Shown here one piece after another: positions 24,655 through 39,018 of a DNA stretch of 64,000 nt. Under the pieces are notes generated by a model, which saw nothing but the letters and a program-made list of their open reading frames with translations, did not search any database and was not told the origin of the DNA. Within the stretch, counting starts at the first letter, position 1. Every line of letters starts with the position of its first letter. The position numbers and the translations under genes were made by a program. The stretch comes from Saccharina japonica (Eukaryota > Sar > Phaeophyceae > Laminariales > Laminariaceae): assembly GCA_008828725.1 (NCBI GenBank), contig MEHQ01001076.1, positions 248,001 through 312,000 on the forward strand, given 5' to 3'.

Positions 24655-25406
24655 AGGGCAATAACCAAAAACGGGTATACCCGGTCGATTTTCACTCAAA
24701 AACGGGTACAGCCTGGAATCAAGTAAAAAACACGCCCAGCGAGCCACGCGATTGGCCAAAATAAAATTGTACCCATTTTTGACAGATACTGTCCCGGGTA
24801 CGACCGTAAATGCCTATTGTGCTTGGCTTTCAACCGTTTTTGGTTTTTTTTTTTCTTTTATCCACTTGCCCACAGTGTGCCTCGCTCTCCACTGCGTCCG
24901 AGGCCGCTCTTTCGTTGTTTCATTTTCTTCGAAGCTCTTTCACAATTCACTTGAACTATAACCAACCATTCTACGCACCTGGGCACGTACGTCTTCGGAG
25001 TGATACGACCATCCACCTACGTATGATACGACTGGTGTATTTTTACTGTATTCGTAATACGACTGCTGCTGTAGTATAGAGTGTATTCCAGGTACACCCT
25101 GAGAACAAGTGTAACACACATGTTTGCCGCCAGAACCCTCTGCCTCTAAACACCGCCGACCCCTGACCCTGCTCTCGACCCCCCCCGGATCTGAGCCCTC
25201 CAAACATGATCTGGACACGTGTAAGTGTATAGTTAGGCGCCAGCAAGTGTGCCCGGTTGTCACTACCCTCCACAAACGAGAACGATGTGATTTTGGCCAA
25301 TCTATCCCTTGATGGCTCGTGGGATGTGGTGTTTTGACTCGATTCCATGCTGTATCTGTTTTTGACTCCTACCGGTGCGAGTGTACCTGTTTTTGGTTAT
25401 TGCCCT
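24655..25406. mobile_element. Terminal-inverted-repeat DNA element, unit B
   Basis: Begins AGGGCAATAACCAAAAAC and ends with the inverted counterpart; the inner ends carry a second AAAAAC(G/A)GGTA-type motif, giving imperfect arms of about 60 bp. No transposase is visible, so it is non-autonomous. It is present in B, C and D at the same place and absent in A near 900-915. Family not recognised. Confidence 0.7.
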
Positions 25407-25747
25407 AAAATTTATATATAGCTATTCTCGGTGCAGGCTTCCAGGTACGCGGTATAATACATGATTTCGGTCGTGTTTTTTACGGTATGTCACAAGTTCG
25501 AGAGTGTCCAAAGCGAACTGGAAACACATTCCCACCCATTAAGTTCACATCAGCTGCAAGCACGGGCTGGACGATTAGGATATCTTCAACGGTTTTGTCG
25601 ACTGCTGTTGTTTTTATATGCGTGATCTTCGACGCCTATGTTTAAGTGGGCAACCTTAGTACGAACTCTACGATATATTGCTTCGTCGCCAGCAACAAAG
25701 AAACAGGCATATACAAGGTTTACACTGGTCATGTAATGACACACTGC

Positions 25748-25905
25748 TGAATATTCGATGTATGACACATGGCGTGCATGGTTGAGTTGCGACAGCTTTC
25801 GTTTGTACCAGGTAATTATTATGTACTGATTATTCGACGTATGACACATGGCGTGCATGGTTGGGTTGCGACAGCTTTAGTTTGTACCAGGCAATTATTA
25901 TGTAA
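25748..25905. repeat. 79-bp tandem repeat, two units (B)
   Basis: Counterpart of the repeat at 1241; units at 25748 and 25827. Confidence 0.65.
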
Positions 25906-26456
25906 ATTCCTGGTACATGATTATGGGTGGTGTGCTCGAACCACGCCATACATTATAGTATAGTCCCTAAAAGAGAAGCTGGGCAGCAGTGCCCCTGACA
26001 CATCTGTAGCTATGACGCGGCCGTCAGGGGGCCGCGGCCACCGCGGCGCAGGCTGCATTTTTCGTGTTGTTTGACCTTTATTGGATACATTATGTCAACA
26101 CACTGCTGATCTACGGGTTAGACCGCAACAACGCACGAAGCTATGCCACGCCGCAGTTAACATCGTATACTTCGTGTACGACTACTGTATTGTAGACAGT
26201 ATACATTCACTCGAGTATACAGGGCGGACTACAGCACCGGCAGTACACTACTGTTTTTTTATTACGTTCAAAATATGCACGTACCGTGGGTACATAGAGC
26301 AGCATGTACATCGAAACTTGTTACATTACACCTGGTGATATATACCGGTACGTATCGGTGAAAATACATACACAATATCGTACTGCACGGTAGAAAACTA
26401 CATATTTGACGCTACGAGGTTCCCAGAATTATGTCCTTAATTGTCACCAAAAGGGG

Positions 26457-27955
26457 GCATCGGCTGCTTTGGTTGGCTTTCCCGTAATGCTGTTGTTGCT
26501 GTAGTAGGGCGTGGTGCATATTTCAAAACATCCGTCCGTATCCGAAATGTATTTATTTTTCGTGACATGCTTTGCAGAACTGGACTAACTCAGCGGGACG
26601 CCGTTGACTGATCTTGCCGATGTGTAGACAACACGTCGTTCCTTTTGACCTGAATGAATGATGGATGCCGAGGCGAAGCCTGGGTGAAGAGAGATACGGA
26701 GGTCGAACTCAGTGTCTGTGACGAACGTATTCGATGGCAAAGCAAGGATGTTTGTTTTGCCACAGGCTAATGCGGAATAGCACGGCCGTGGTCAAATATA
26801 TTACTGGTATATGTACGGGCCTTATGTTTATGACATTCTAACTCGTTCTTGACCGTTAAACGAGGAAATTCGCTATAATGCCCTTCTTGGAATATATCCA
26901 GCGTCTCTCCGATACGCCCCCAGTTCGAAACGTCTCTTGTTCACACAAATAGTTCGAGTGTTTCCCCACAGTGTTCGATATTTGTGGAGTTGTCACTCGT
27001 TCGGCGATTTGCATTTATTTCATTTGAAGCTACTTCAACTGTTCGGGATCCTCCAAGTGTGGCTGGGCGGCAAACTGTTGGACTGCGCAGGGGGGGAAAC
27101 GATTGTTTTTAAATGCATGCCTCTCTTAGAGTGAGACAAGTTCTTGCGAAAAATATTATGGTCGACTCCGTCGGTTTGGAGGCATGAACCGTCTGCGATT
27201 GGATGAAAATCTCTACATAACTCGACAACCAAACCAATCGCGTAGGGAACATCTTCAATGTCAGGAGAACTGTTGGCTGATATTTGTCGGGAAGACGCAC
27301 ACACTGGGGTTCGAGCCACGTCGTTTGAATTGCAAACACCCGTCTTGCGGCAGCATTCCCTGATACTCATGAAGACACACACGGGTATGTCCGGTCTGCG
27401 GGTTGTTGAACTCACCGATTGTCCGTCTCGCGTTAACGTTTCCTTTTACTTTCGGAGGAAAGTTACATTACCGGCGATACTACCATCGCCGTGTTGGGGC
27501 CAAGTCGGGCGCACAATAGACCGAAGTATCGTACGAGTAAAAACAAGCCCACGCGATGTCGTCGCATGTTATATTTATCAGATATCAAAAATACACTCAG
27601 TTGCTTGTGCATACAGAACTACAGTAGAATCTTATGGACCTGGACCGCCAAACATCCACACATAAAGAGAACGACGTCCGGAATTCACATGCAAGCATAG
27701 TTCACCCGACACCAGGCGCCATGTCTCAGCCAAATCAACCAATTGGGAATGGTGAATGCCTCTTTGGCACCAATCACACCGCTCATGCACGTTCCCCCCG
27801 AGGTATGTAGTTGCCAAACATATCACTCGGTAGATAAGCTCGGCAAGTTCGTAGAATCAGTGAATATATTGGCCGGGGAAACAAATATCATTCGCGCTAA
27901 GTTCCTCCCGCAATGTACAACCATGACCTTCAATATAGTTGCCACCCCTTAAGAA
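26457..27955 (+). repeat. Segment R in unit B
   Basis: Version without SINE or MITE. It begins GGGCATCGGCTGCTTTGG and ends near CCACCCCTTAAGAATTTAAA. It holds the frame 27258-27665 described for unit C. Confidence 0.6.
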
Positions 27956-29670
27956 TTTAAATCTTGTGTCTGATATGCAACGTTGTTTTAACGCGCGATT
28001 ACCCAGACTACGGTAGCTTTGGCGGGTTTAACAATACGTCTGATTGACAGGCACACCTCATCAGACCAACCACATGAATACTAGCTATCCACACAATGCG
28101 CGTTCGTACCACTCATAAGGTATACGTCTTCCTCCTCCAAACTTGTCACCCATTTATCGAAATCAGGCGAAATCAACGAGCAAAGGCCACAAGGCAGGCT
28201 TGATAATTTAATGGCGGGTCATCAATATTATCGTGTTAAATTTCGAACATTTCGCAAGCTTAAAGGTTGTTTTTGTTTACCCCTCGCAATACCACCAACT
28301 GAATACGCCTAAACGGCCACACATGACTTTCGTCTGGTGACCTGGTAGCGCATAATTTGGTTGGGTTCTGCTGAATGTATATCATAGCCCGATATAACCA
28401 TTTGTACGCCGTAATACCACAATTCCACCATGAGAAAAGCTCAGGAGGGGGTACAGGTGTGCTTTTTGCGCGGAACAACACGATAAACTGTGGCATTTGC
28501 GGCCTGATTTCTGATGCGTACTGGTGGATAATATTTATTGTGTGCGATTCCAGTTTATGACATACTGTAGGAACGCTACGGTTTTCGCTGCCACACGTTG
28601 TTTTGGTATATGGTGTCAAGTTGGTAATTGAGATGTTCGAGTTCAGATGATTTCATTATCGAAAGGTATTTAATCTTTTGCTACCTACTAATTGCCTGCA
28701 ACAATTATTCGAGAGTCAACAACGACGCATTGCACTGCACGAACGTCGCGGCCTTGACACAGAAACGTGAAGGGTTTATGTGTAGATATTACTGTTTGTC
28801 TGTCGCTCAGTTTGCTTGCCTGCGTGTCTGTCCTTCTTTCGGCGTCTGTCTTTTTGTCTGTATTGCGGGCGTTCTTACTATTCATGGGGGTATTTTTCGT
28901 AACAGTATGAAAACTTGCCCAGGACAAATCGATATGTTATTGTGGGCAATACAGACCATTGACAAGGCTGGGCCACACTTGCGCCATGTTGGGGCTCTTG
29001 GTTCGTTGCAGCCAGTGTAAAGTCATCAGCGGCAGCAATAGGTCGATGAGTATGACGTCAATGTCTGCAAGTATTTGTCCGTTTTCACTTATATTCCAAT
29101 TCAGTACTCTTAAGGCGTTTGTTGGGCGGGGAGGGGCACTGAGCGAGGCCCGTAGGATAAAGCGTGTTAATATAGGTACAGTTCTGCTCTGTTCGAAAAA
29201 CACAAGGTGGGGTAAATACATGTTCTCTGGAAGTTTCACGCATAGTCGTCGAATAAATCAATATATCGCCGCGCATTGCGTTTGGCTAATATTTAACCGA
29301 CATTGATTACTATCGTACTTCGTTCAGTGACTGCATATCAACTGCCACGTTGATTCTGCGAACGACTGTAGACGGTGCTGTTGATGCGTATATAGCTCTT
29401 GCTGGAACATGGATCGAGGGTCGCTTGAGTACTGCGTTATATGCTTGAAACATGTTCATGGTGCCATGACTACCGTGCCGTTAGTTCGACCATAAAAGGC
29501 TCAAGCCTGCAAACGTCAAGAGCACCATAAATCATGATACATGGTTGTCTAAGAGAGACAGAGTGGTGCTCTTTAGACAACTGTCAATCGTTCGGGTGTC
29601 AGCTGTAAATATAAAATAAATTAAATGTTTCAACTGACTGCAACACACTGTCTTCTGTTTAGTGCACAGA

Positions 29671-29809
29671 ACATACGTACATACATACATACATACATAC
29701 ATACATACATACATACATACATACATACATACATACATACATACATACATACATACATACATACATACATACATACATACATACGTACATACTATACGTA
29801 CATACATAC
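29671..29809. repeat. (CATA)n microsatellite, unit B
   Basis: About 140 bases with a few CGTA interruptions at both ends; same position in the unit as the tract at 12724. Confidence 0.95.
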
Positions 29810-32186
29810 CAACATACGCCATCACTAAACCTGAAATTACAATAATGTACATATTGTATCAATGACGTTGCCGCACAACGCACAGACCACATGCGATCAG
29901 CCGCCTGACGACTTACACACCCAGGAATGCTCTGCGCGCTAGGCACATCAGTGGCAAACAGTGCAAGCAGGTGGCAAAGGGGGACGTTTCTGCTTCGGTT
30001 TGAGTGATTCCGTCGCGTGGCGGAAGCATAGGTGCTCACGCTGTACCGTGTTACCACACACGGTCGAGGCCTCAATCTCAAGAATTCATATATTTCCCTA
30101 AAACTGTGTCGAACTAATTGCATCATTACGTTCGATACTATTTTCTAGTATGGTTGAAGTACCGGCGTACATTACACGTTACCAGAATCAATGACAATAT
30201 TTCGTCAAACTTCCCCCGTGCGGGTTACTGGCTTTGTTACTATCTATCTGTGTTTTCGTTTGGGCCTAACCTCAATTTAGGTTAAGTAATCCAAAGTTGA
30301 ATAGGGTAGGCAAAGGCATGTGCAGAGGCAGCCGCACCTGCCGTCCTGACGCGCGGTGGGCGGAATACCACTTTTCATCGTGTACCTTACACGTACCTGC
30401 TGGAGTAGCGACCGAATTTGGAAGTGCTTGCATATAATTTTTAATACGGACAGGAAAAAACACTGTATGATGCTAAAACATAATCGGCCTCCCGTCTAAT
30501 TACTGTCCCTACAGGCACAGAAAATGAATCCGCACGAAAGATATTTTCCCCTCGTAAGACAAACATCATGAGGGATCACGAGTGACGCGGGTTGGGACAA
30601 ACATCTGGACTGATGTCGCCAATCGCTGTTCGAAATATTACATGCATGCGCTGTTTCGACCATAATAGTCGAACAAACTGAAAAAACACAATCGCGGTGA
30701 GATATTGACGACGCTCCTATAAACTGTGGTTTGGTTCAATGTGGAATCCTAGCCAGACCGGTTAAGTGTATCAAGCACTGCCACGGTGACGTCTAAATTC
30801 CGTGGCTACATGCGGGTAGGTGGTATACACATGTGTGTTCCAAAGCGGATATGCACGCAGATCATTAATAATGTGCATCTATATGTTTTTCATAATGGAT
30901 TCACCCGTCGAACCTGCTATTAATTGCCTTATGGAGCCATAAAAAATACGTGTCATATCAACCATGCATACATGCACGTTCTGCTCAGTTTCCTTGTACG
31001 CTTGCCGGCTGTTGGAATCAACTGGTGGCAAGCGAGATATTGTGAGCCTTTAGCCCACTGACACACCATAGTTGACCAAAATTACCCGCCAAACGTTCCC
31101 TACTCAAAGTGCAATACCCTGAAATGTGTGTGCAGGCAGCATGGTTGCTGGCCATTGTATGGAATGTGCCTACAACCTCAACACTTAATGTATTCGCATA
31201 TAATATCGCAGCTGTCGTCATAAGGGTATTCATCATGCTGGCAAATTGAATATGACCTGAGTCTCGTGCCTGTCAGCAGGCTAAACATGTTATCGAACTA
31301 ATACTGACGGTGTCAAGGATACACCCATACCACCCTGGCTTTGTGATATACCCGTATGAATGGAGGACGTCGAGGGGTGGCACATCCTTGCCAACACTTC
31401 CTTGCCAGATGCACGCAAAACAAAAAAATAGGTACAATTTCCCTTTAACAGTACCAAACCACTGGCGTCGTTACCTCGATATGATTTCTTGTTATGGCTA
31501 TGATAACGTCTTACGTCCTACCAGTATCTAGCTAACCTTCACCCGTGCGAGTTACTGGCTTTGTCGGTTTCCATTTGTTTCTTTTCGGCTGAACTCCAAC
31601 GAAATTTCCGGGGTGGGCAGTCGATTCGAATATGTATCGGCCTGCGAAATGGCAGCCACAACTGCCGGGCTGTCTTGCGGTCGGCGGGGTGCCACCATAT
31701 CGGGTACTTGCCATGTTCATACGTGGTTGGGTATGCTGACGCACTTTCAGGTGATTGTCGCCAACATACAAGATGGACCTGGTTAAACACTGTCTGTAGC
31801 TGAGCATGCATCGGCCTCCCATCTACTCAATGTATCTGCAGGCGCAGAAAGAGACTTCGCACGACATATATTATTGCCTCGTAAGAAACTGACTGTAAAT
31901 GATTACGAGTGACGCAGATTTGAACAAATACTATCATCTGTTCTCGATTTTCGTTGCTTGAAATATGACATGAGCTGTTGTGACAATGGCGAAACAAACT
32001 GCAGAACCAACATATCTGTAAACTATTGACGAATCTCCAGCACGATGTGGCTATGGTTATGTTCAACTCTCGCCTTAGCTTTTGAGTGTTTCAAGCACTG
32101 CCAAGGGGACGTCTACATCATGTCGCTATAGGTAGGTGTCATTATAGAAGTTTCGTCCAGGGCTGATGTACACGCAGGTCAATACT

Positions 32187-32515
32187 GGTCATCGGCTCGG
32201 TGATCTATCAGGTCACCACGGAGCCTGTTAAGTTTGAGGTCGAGGGTTCGAGTCTCCGTATACAGATTTGTAGTATCAAATAAAACCAAAACTGTTAGGA
32301 GCGCCTATTACAGTGTGAGTAGACACAATTCGACGACGGTCGACGAGGGAGAAAAGTATTAAAATCTCCTCGCCATAAAAATGCAAGGCAAGCACCGTAG
32401 TGGAGAGGGAGGGCAAGGGCCTACTTAGTGATCCCGGATCTGGGTCACGATTAAAGAGAGAGGGAGAATAGCACCGCGAAGATTAATATCACAATGAGCA
32501 ATATATAAGTATATA
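32187..32515 (+). mobile_element. tRNA-derived SINE, older subfamily (unit B)
   Basis: Counterpart of the SINE at 15159, with several substitutions and a tail passing into a TA-rich run. Confidence 0.7.
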
Positions 32516-34723
32516 TATAATATGGAGTCCTAGCGTTTATTATATTATGGATCCTCCAACTCATGTGCCATGTCAACCATGCATACATACACGTTCGGCT
32601 CGGTTTCCTCGCGTACCGAGTGAGGTTCGAAAATAATTGATGGTAGGCAAGAGATGGTGTGTATTTTGCGAGCTAGCACACAAAGGTTGACCAACATTAC
32701 ACACAATACGTTGCTTAGACCAAGTGGTGTACCTCCAAGTGTGTGTGCAGGCAGCGTGGTTGCTGGTAGTGGTATAGAATAGCAATACACACTCAACACC
32801 TAATGTATATGAATTGAAAAATGGCGGCTGGTGTCGCGTGATATTCGTCCGGCCGGTATGTATGATATGACCTAGGTGTCTCGTTCCTGTCAGCAGGCTA
32901 AACTTGTCAACAAATTTAAGGTACGACCGATCTCAAGGATAAACCCATATCAAACTGGCACTGTAATATGGTGGTACGGATGGAGTATGTTGAGGAGTAG
33001 CACACCCTTGTGTAATGCGTTTGAAAGCCTCGGATACTGTGGGAGTGCACATGTATATTATTATAATCCAGTTTGTTGTGGAACCAAAGGCGCGCGTACG
33101 TTGACCAGTTACTCAGTGTTCCTTGATACTGATGGCATGCGCAGAAAACAAGACCAAAATAAACTTACAATGCTATGTGTGACGCACGCATACCCATCCC
33201 ACTGTTGATATAGAAGTAATTAAAGGCCAGATCTAAAGAAGATGTGTAATATAGGGGCTTGGATCTGTTAACGGTGGAACAAATTAAGATGGGCATATCT
33301 GGAGTTTATCATAATAGCGCTTGGTTAATAGCCACAATGTAAACTACAAAGGCCTAAACCAGCTACAACCCTTGTAGTTAATGCAACCTAATGAAAGTTA
33401 TTTTAAGGCTCGTCGTGATTATTTCATACCCCCTAAATATCAACTATTGTCTCGCTAATAATGTGATTATCTGCTCCTCTCGAGCTACAATTCGAACCAA
33501 CTGTATTGTGGCCGACTGTTGAACTCTTCACACAATTGCCTTCGTTTAGCATAACCGCCTGTCTACGAGACGCCACAATCGCTGTTGCATGTAACCGACG
33601 GAATGCGGGTGGGTCAAGCCGATAAATATATGTTTTTCTGTTCCTTCATCCCTTTTACCCGACACAATAACGCCTGCTAGATGACATATCAGAGACAGGC
33701 CCCCATGCCACCTTGGACCATTCTGCAACATCTCATCCTGCACAAGAACGCACTACCGGTGAGCTCGATCGTCGCCATATATATAATTCAATATGATGTA
33801 CCATGCCAAGTAATCGAGTGCGTGGGCCCTCGTTATGAGCTCGATGCTGAAGTCCGAGCATCCAAGCCCTAAGCATACAAGTCCTGAGAATACATGTATC
33901 TAGACCCAAATATATCACGCGGTACCGTCGAAACAAAAAGCAAGCAGATGACAACAGTGGTACGTACAGCTGATTAATGCAGGATATACCAACCAGTTGC
34001 TGGCGAATCCAACACACGGCGTATGTTGCATAGCCAGGTGCGTCCCTCGCTATGAATTATGGGCAGTGGATTCGCGACACACAAACGTTTGAGGTTTAAA
34101 CCAATATTGCAGGCGCCACTCCGGACCTTGATGGCGTTTACACATATGCTTTCGAAACCTGGTATATGTTAACTCCAACGTGCGCAAGTTATCGTTGCTT
34201 TCTTCGCGCTTGTGATATAGCCCCCTCCGGCGAGAATAGTTGGCTTCGGATTGTTTGAACATGAAAAAATATTCGCCAGGGTGAACAGTACACCAATCGT
34301 TTCTAAACCATTACACTCCAGCGTAAAATGCGTTCTCTGGGATACAACACCTCCTCCAATTTAGTCATTCCCAAGCAAACTCGTTTTGTGATGCATATCC
34401 CTGCATGTGCGTTCTTCCGTTTTGTACTGCGGTTCATACGTCCCTCTGGGCGGTCCTTTCAATAGCAAACAAATGACCTACGGAGACATCACCAACACAC
34501 TGAGAAATACGCATAAACCGTGCTACATACAATATACCTTCCGCTCTCATGCTTTTCAGGACCCAGCTCTAGGATGTTGCGTGCTCGACTACTCCACCCG
34601 ACGATGATACTACCCGCCGTGGCCATAAAGACTAACCTCCAGAAGCCACATTTACTCTATCACTCGCGATAGACACCCGGTTATATATGTACAGATATTA
34701 TGGGCGCTCAGACCTGACGCTTG

Positions 34724-34845
34724 GGCTTAAGTTCCACCATTTGAGCCAAACGTATTGTCGGCTGTGAAGTGGTTCGGCTAAGGTTCCACCATTCGAGCCA
34801 AACGTATTGTCTGCTGTAAAGTGGTTCGGCTAAGGCTCACCCGAT
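34724..34845 (+). repeat. 52-bp tandem repeat upstream of gene copy B
   Basis: Counterpart of the repeat before copy A: two full units and a partial third, with small substitutions between units. It ends about 265 bases before the gene start. Confidence 0.65.
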
Positions 34846-35109
34846 ATGTCCCAATGTACGCCTGCCCGAACCATGCAGTGTCTACGACGACACACGTCGC
34901 AGCTGCCGCCCTTTCAAAACCAGTCCCAGTCGGCAATATATTCAAACATATTCGTATGCGTGGCTGACAGAGCTTGATAATATATACATCGACAATGTAT
35001 CGTGTGCTGTTCATGTGGATGTTCTCCCTCCTTGTTCTCTTTTTGTTTTCCCATCAAATTACAGCATTCTACATTTGTACTGCGTTCACATATTTACGGC
35101 GCATACAAG

Positions 35110-38100
35110 ATGGTGCGATTTGTTGCTTTGATCACGGCTTTGGTTACTCTCGGTGTCGCGGCTGGCGCCCCGGTCCCGTCTACCAAGGGTGAGTGCACGC
35201 ATTCCTTCCTGTATACCATAATCGAAGAGGGAGGTGGAATGTACTCATGTCGTCCACGGCCGTAGTCGTATGGCGGTAGACCCTCGCATATTTGCCGGGA
35301 CGGAGCGCGCTGGGTTTCCACCAATCAGGCAGACATTCCTTGCACCAAGCGCGGAGCGACGTGAGGTATTGGGCGAGAGCGGGGGGTGAGGGGGGGGGGG
35401 GGCATACTCAATTGTTGCTTGCCTTAGTCATTTGACCATTGACCACGCATCCCTTTCGAGAGGGAGCGGGGGGGGGGTTAGGTTAAGGATGAAGCGGAAA
35501 TACGTATATCGTGCCTATGGTCTGAGAAGATTACCCCTGCCACCTCACGTGAAACCGTTGGTTTCCTTGTCTTTTCTGTCGTGTATACGCACCTCTGATG
35601 CCAGCTAGCTATTGGCCGACTCTAGGCGAATCTTCTTCGCGAATAGTATTACGGACGAGAAGCAATCGTTGTATCAAATTGCAATTGTATCAGTCCACAG
35701 TTCGAGAGCAGAGCTCAGACGAAAGTTGTCGCATCAGCTGTAAGCGCCGGCAATGCCAAAGGACCTCGCCTGTGATCTGTTGCGCCTATTCTGTAGACGA
35801 CTGTTCTCCCCGAGCAAGGTTGACCAGCTGTACTTAAATCCACCTACAGGATCGAACCAGCACTGCACTGTGGCATTCTCGTCGCGATAGTGCTAGCCAC
35901 GAGGATAGCCATCGGTCTCATACACTTGCTACATCCCTGTATTGCTGCCGTCGCACCCCCTACGTTTCGCCAGGCGAAGTTGATGCCGACCAGGGCCTTC
36001 ACGGGAGGCGCACTAGTTCGTACTACAAGGTATGAAACATCACGAGTTTGGAGTATTGGTGCAGTATGCATTTGTATACAGCAACCTACCCAATATAAAT
36101 TTGACAAGCGAAAATGCCAACGGAAAGAGAAGTACGCTAAAACCAATTTGTTCGACCAAAATCAAACACTCCTACAGTAATAATAGGTACAAAACTTCCC
36201 AGTGTTAAGGTGGCACATCTGATTATTGTTTTGCCATCCCGCTGGTAATTTAAATAATCGCAATGTCCCATGTGGTCTTACGTTCCCCTGATCCCGGCTA
36301 TACTTATATAGAGAGTATACATTGGGATTATCTCATAATCCCGTAACAACATAGGGCGTGGTTTTCCGTATCGAGGACCCCTGTCATTATATGTAAATTG
36401 AGGGCAAGACCGGATTATTGGGCTCTGTGAGCAGTACGGGGTCGTCCCTCCCTTCTCATAAACGTGATACATGTTTCTGCTCTACAGTAGGTGGATGCTG
36501 GGCAAACTAATACCAAACTTCTGGTTTCGTCGAAACCGAACGCCGTTTAATAACGCCGTGAAGGAACTGATGGATTGCGAAGCAAGCCACGACAGTGATC
36601 CATCTGTGCATACTCAAGGAACACCCTCTATATCGTACGCGAGAGAAATTGCACCAATACATGGTTCGTCGTCGCCAAGCGTATGTGGTCGAAATCGACA
36701 TACGGTTAAAACTACAGTAGCTATATTGTTTCAGGACGTAGAGTACTATTGAAGAGTCTTGCTGCAGCAAATAGAGACACCAATGCCAGAGGAAGAATGC
36801 GTAGGTGAAACAAGAAAATATTTTGATGACACCGCCAGGTCATGCGTTTAACATGAAAAGTGTACCATCGGGCTGCTCAGGACATTCTTGCCGATATGGT
36901 ATGAACTGTACAAGTACAAACTGTTTGATTCTAGTTCCCGGCGCATCTTCCTCGGGACGGTTGCCGAATGCATCTTCTGTTTTCTGACTTGTCTGCTTGA
37001 GGATGATCTGAAACGCAGATAAATACTGCAAACATGAAATGTGCCCATATACAAAACGCATAACCTTATAATCAGTACCTGGTGCAGTACTGTGTATGTA
37101 TAGTCTCCTTGAAGGGGGGATTTTCTCTGACTAAAATGTAATGCATCCAGATGTATTCGCTGTGTTGTACAGTGTCGCGCGGAAAAGGCATTGCATGGTA
37201 ATTTAATAATGCGCTCTCGATCGGCCTGGATGCCTGTGATTCTTTAATTGGTATGAGGAGGTCATGGCCCACACGACGAACACTCTATTCAAACTTGCGT
37301 AAATCGTGGACACGGCCTCCAACAACCATCTTTATATTTACGTTTTTCACTCCCAGCAGAAAGTCTACTGCGACTCCTACGACTGTCCTTACGGCTACGA
37401 CCTCGTCGATGACGCCGACGATGTCAAATGCAAGAACTACAAGTGCACCAAAGACCAGTGCTGCGAGAAAGGTGAGACATGTCCCGAATATAACCGATAA
37501 GGGACTGGTGCTGAAAGATTGCCACGTGAACGTCGAACACCAGTACATTACTCCGTCAGTTTGACGATGCGGTATATTTATCAAAGAGGATCAAGTGAGT
37601 TTCATTCAACTGCTGCGATTGTTGCTGTAACGAAACACTCGTAGTACCATCTGAATTTGCATGTGCCGCTGCAACTACCCTCGTCATCGTCATTGTTGTG
37701 TCGACGACAGACTATGTCTACTGCGACTCCTACGACTGCCCCCACGGTTACGATCACGTCGATGACGCCGACGACGTCAAATGCAAGGACTACAAGTGCA
37801 CTAAAGACAAGTGTTGTGACAAGGGTGAGACATGTCTCGAATATGCCACACACACGAGTGTTGTACTGTAACAATGTTGCATACATGTTGGTAAACATTA
37901 CATTATTCCCTTAACCGGCCTCAGCGGTATATCCACGCAGTATGTCCATGAAGTAAGATCATAGAAAATTGTTTAATCCTGGCTATAGGTAGTGCCCGCC
38001 GAGTGTACAAGCTGATACTGCGTGTGCCGCCGCGACTACTCTTCTTGTTGATGTCTACGTCAGACTATGACTACTGCGACTCCTACTACTGCCCGGAGCA

Positions 38101-38180
38101 CTACAACCTGAAGAAGGACGCTGACGACATCAAATGTTCCCACTCCGGGTGCACCAAGTCCAAGTGCTGCGACTACCACT
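35110..38180 (+). CDS. Secreted three-module cysteine-rich protein, array copy B (exons 1-4)
   Basis: Seen: exons 35110-35188, 37364-37471, 37711-37824 and 38064-38180, the same lengths (79, 108, 114, 117) and phases as copy A. Compared with A by eye there are about eight silent changes and a single replacement (His to Leu in module 1, in the segment between cysteines 2 and 3); exon 4 appears identical. Introns are clearly more diverged and contain small indels. This pattern suggests selection on the protein. The stop again forms at the junction of exon 4 with the last exon at 38870. The final exon of this copy lacks the AATAAA present in A and C and has a different end to its old reading frame. 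Confidence 0.82.
35388..35477. repeat. G-rich insertion in intron 1 of gene copy B
   Basis: Two runs of ten or more G (about 35390-35402 and 35470-35479) bracket some 65 bases absent from A and C, which have one short G run here. Confidence 0.6.
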
Positions 38181-38869
38181 GTGAGTCGTACGTTTGAGTA
38201 GAGGTTCCATTATGTGTTTTGAAGTATCGAATATGTGTCGTATCCCCTAGAGGACAGATGGAAAGGGTTTACTGTGTTTGTTGCATTACGTACTGTGCGG
38301 CATATTATTATCTCAAAATGCAAAGTCGACGCTTGACTTCCACTGGTGCTTACCCCGTGGACGGCCCTAAATGACGCCGTAAACCTGTCGGAGGAAGTAG
38401 TTAGGAATACGATACCGTCTTCACGCCATACCCGTCATCTTGTTTAGGAATGCGGCCACGCCCGGTGGATCATTCGAAGTATATCATAAGTATAACATCA
38501 TAAACCAGGTAATTTTACAGATAATCTAAGGCATATCATCAGGGAAGTTAGAACGCACGAATTTCATGTCGATCGGATGGTAGTTTGACCGAGGGCCGCA
38601 TATTTTGAATTTCAACCAATGGACATGTTCTATACACAGGGTTGTTTCTCAATCCAGAGTGCACACCACATATAGGCTGTCGGCGAAATCTCAGGTAGAA
38701 CCACCACGCGCGAATAGTAAACCCTTGTCACTGAAATACCCTCAAGTGCTGCCTTGATGTTGAAGACAGTCCTGACGCCACGAAGATATATTCGAACCAC
38801 CTGAGGCCAGCGCAATCTATGTCTACCTGCTAATTTGTATTTGGATATACTCCACGTTTTTCTCGACAG

Positions 38870-39018
38870 GATTCGACTCCTTATCGCAGCTAAAATGTCA
38901 AGAAGGAAACGACGTCAACCGCCAGGGCCAAGACAACAAGCTATGCACAGTGGCGTACGGAGTCGCTCTCGGATGCGCCAAGACGTCTACCAAGAAAATC
39001 ATAATTATTTCGAGATAA
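38870..39018 (+). other. Last exon of copy B: former C-terminal coding exon
   Basis: Same acceptor and phase as copy A, with an open frame running a few codons further to TAA at 39016. It carries an extra cysteine (LKCQEGNDVN) where A and C have Phe, so it may be nearer the ancestral tail. The polyadenylation-like AATAAA of A and C is AAGAAA here. Exon 4 of this copy also ends in T, so inclusion of exon 4 again gives TGA at the junction. Confidence 0.5.

Noticed and set aside
28628-29020. 130-codon plus-strand frame identical in B and C
   Set aside because: The matching part of unit A does not keep the frame; the identity only reflects recent B-C homogenisation.
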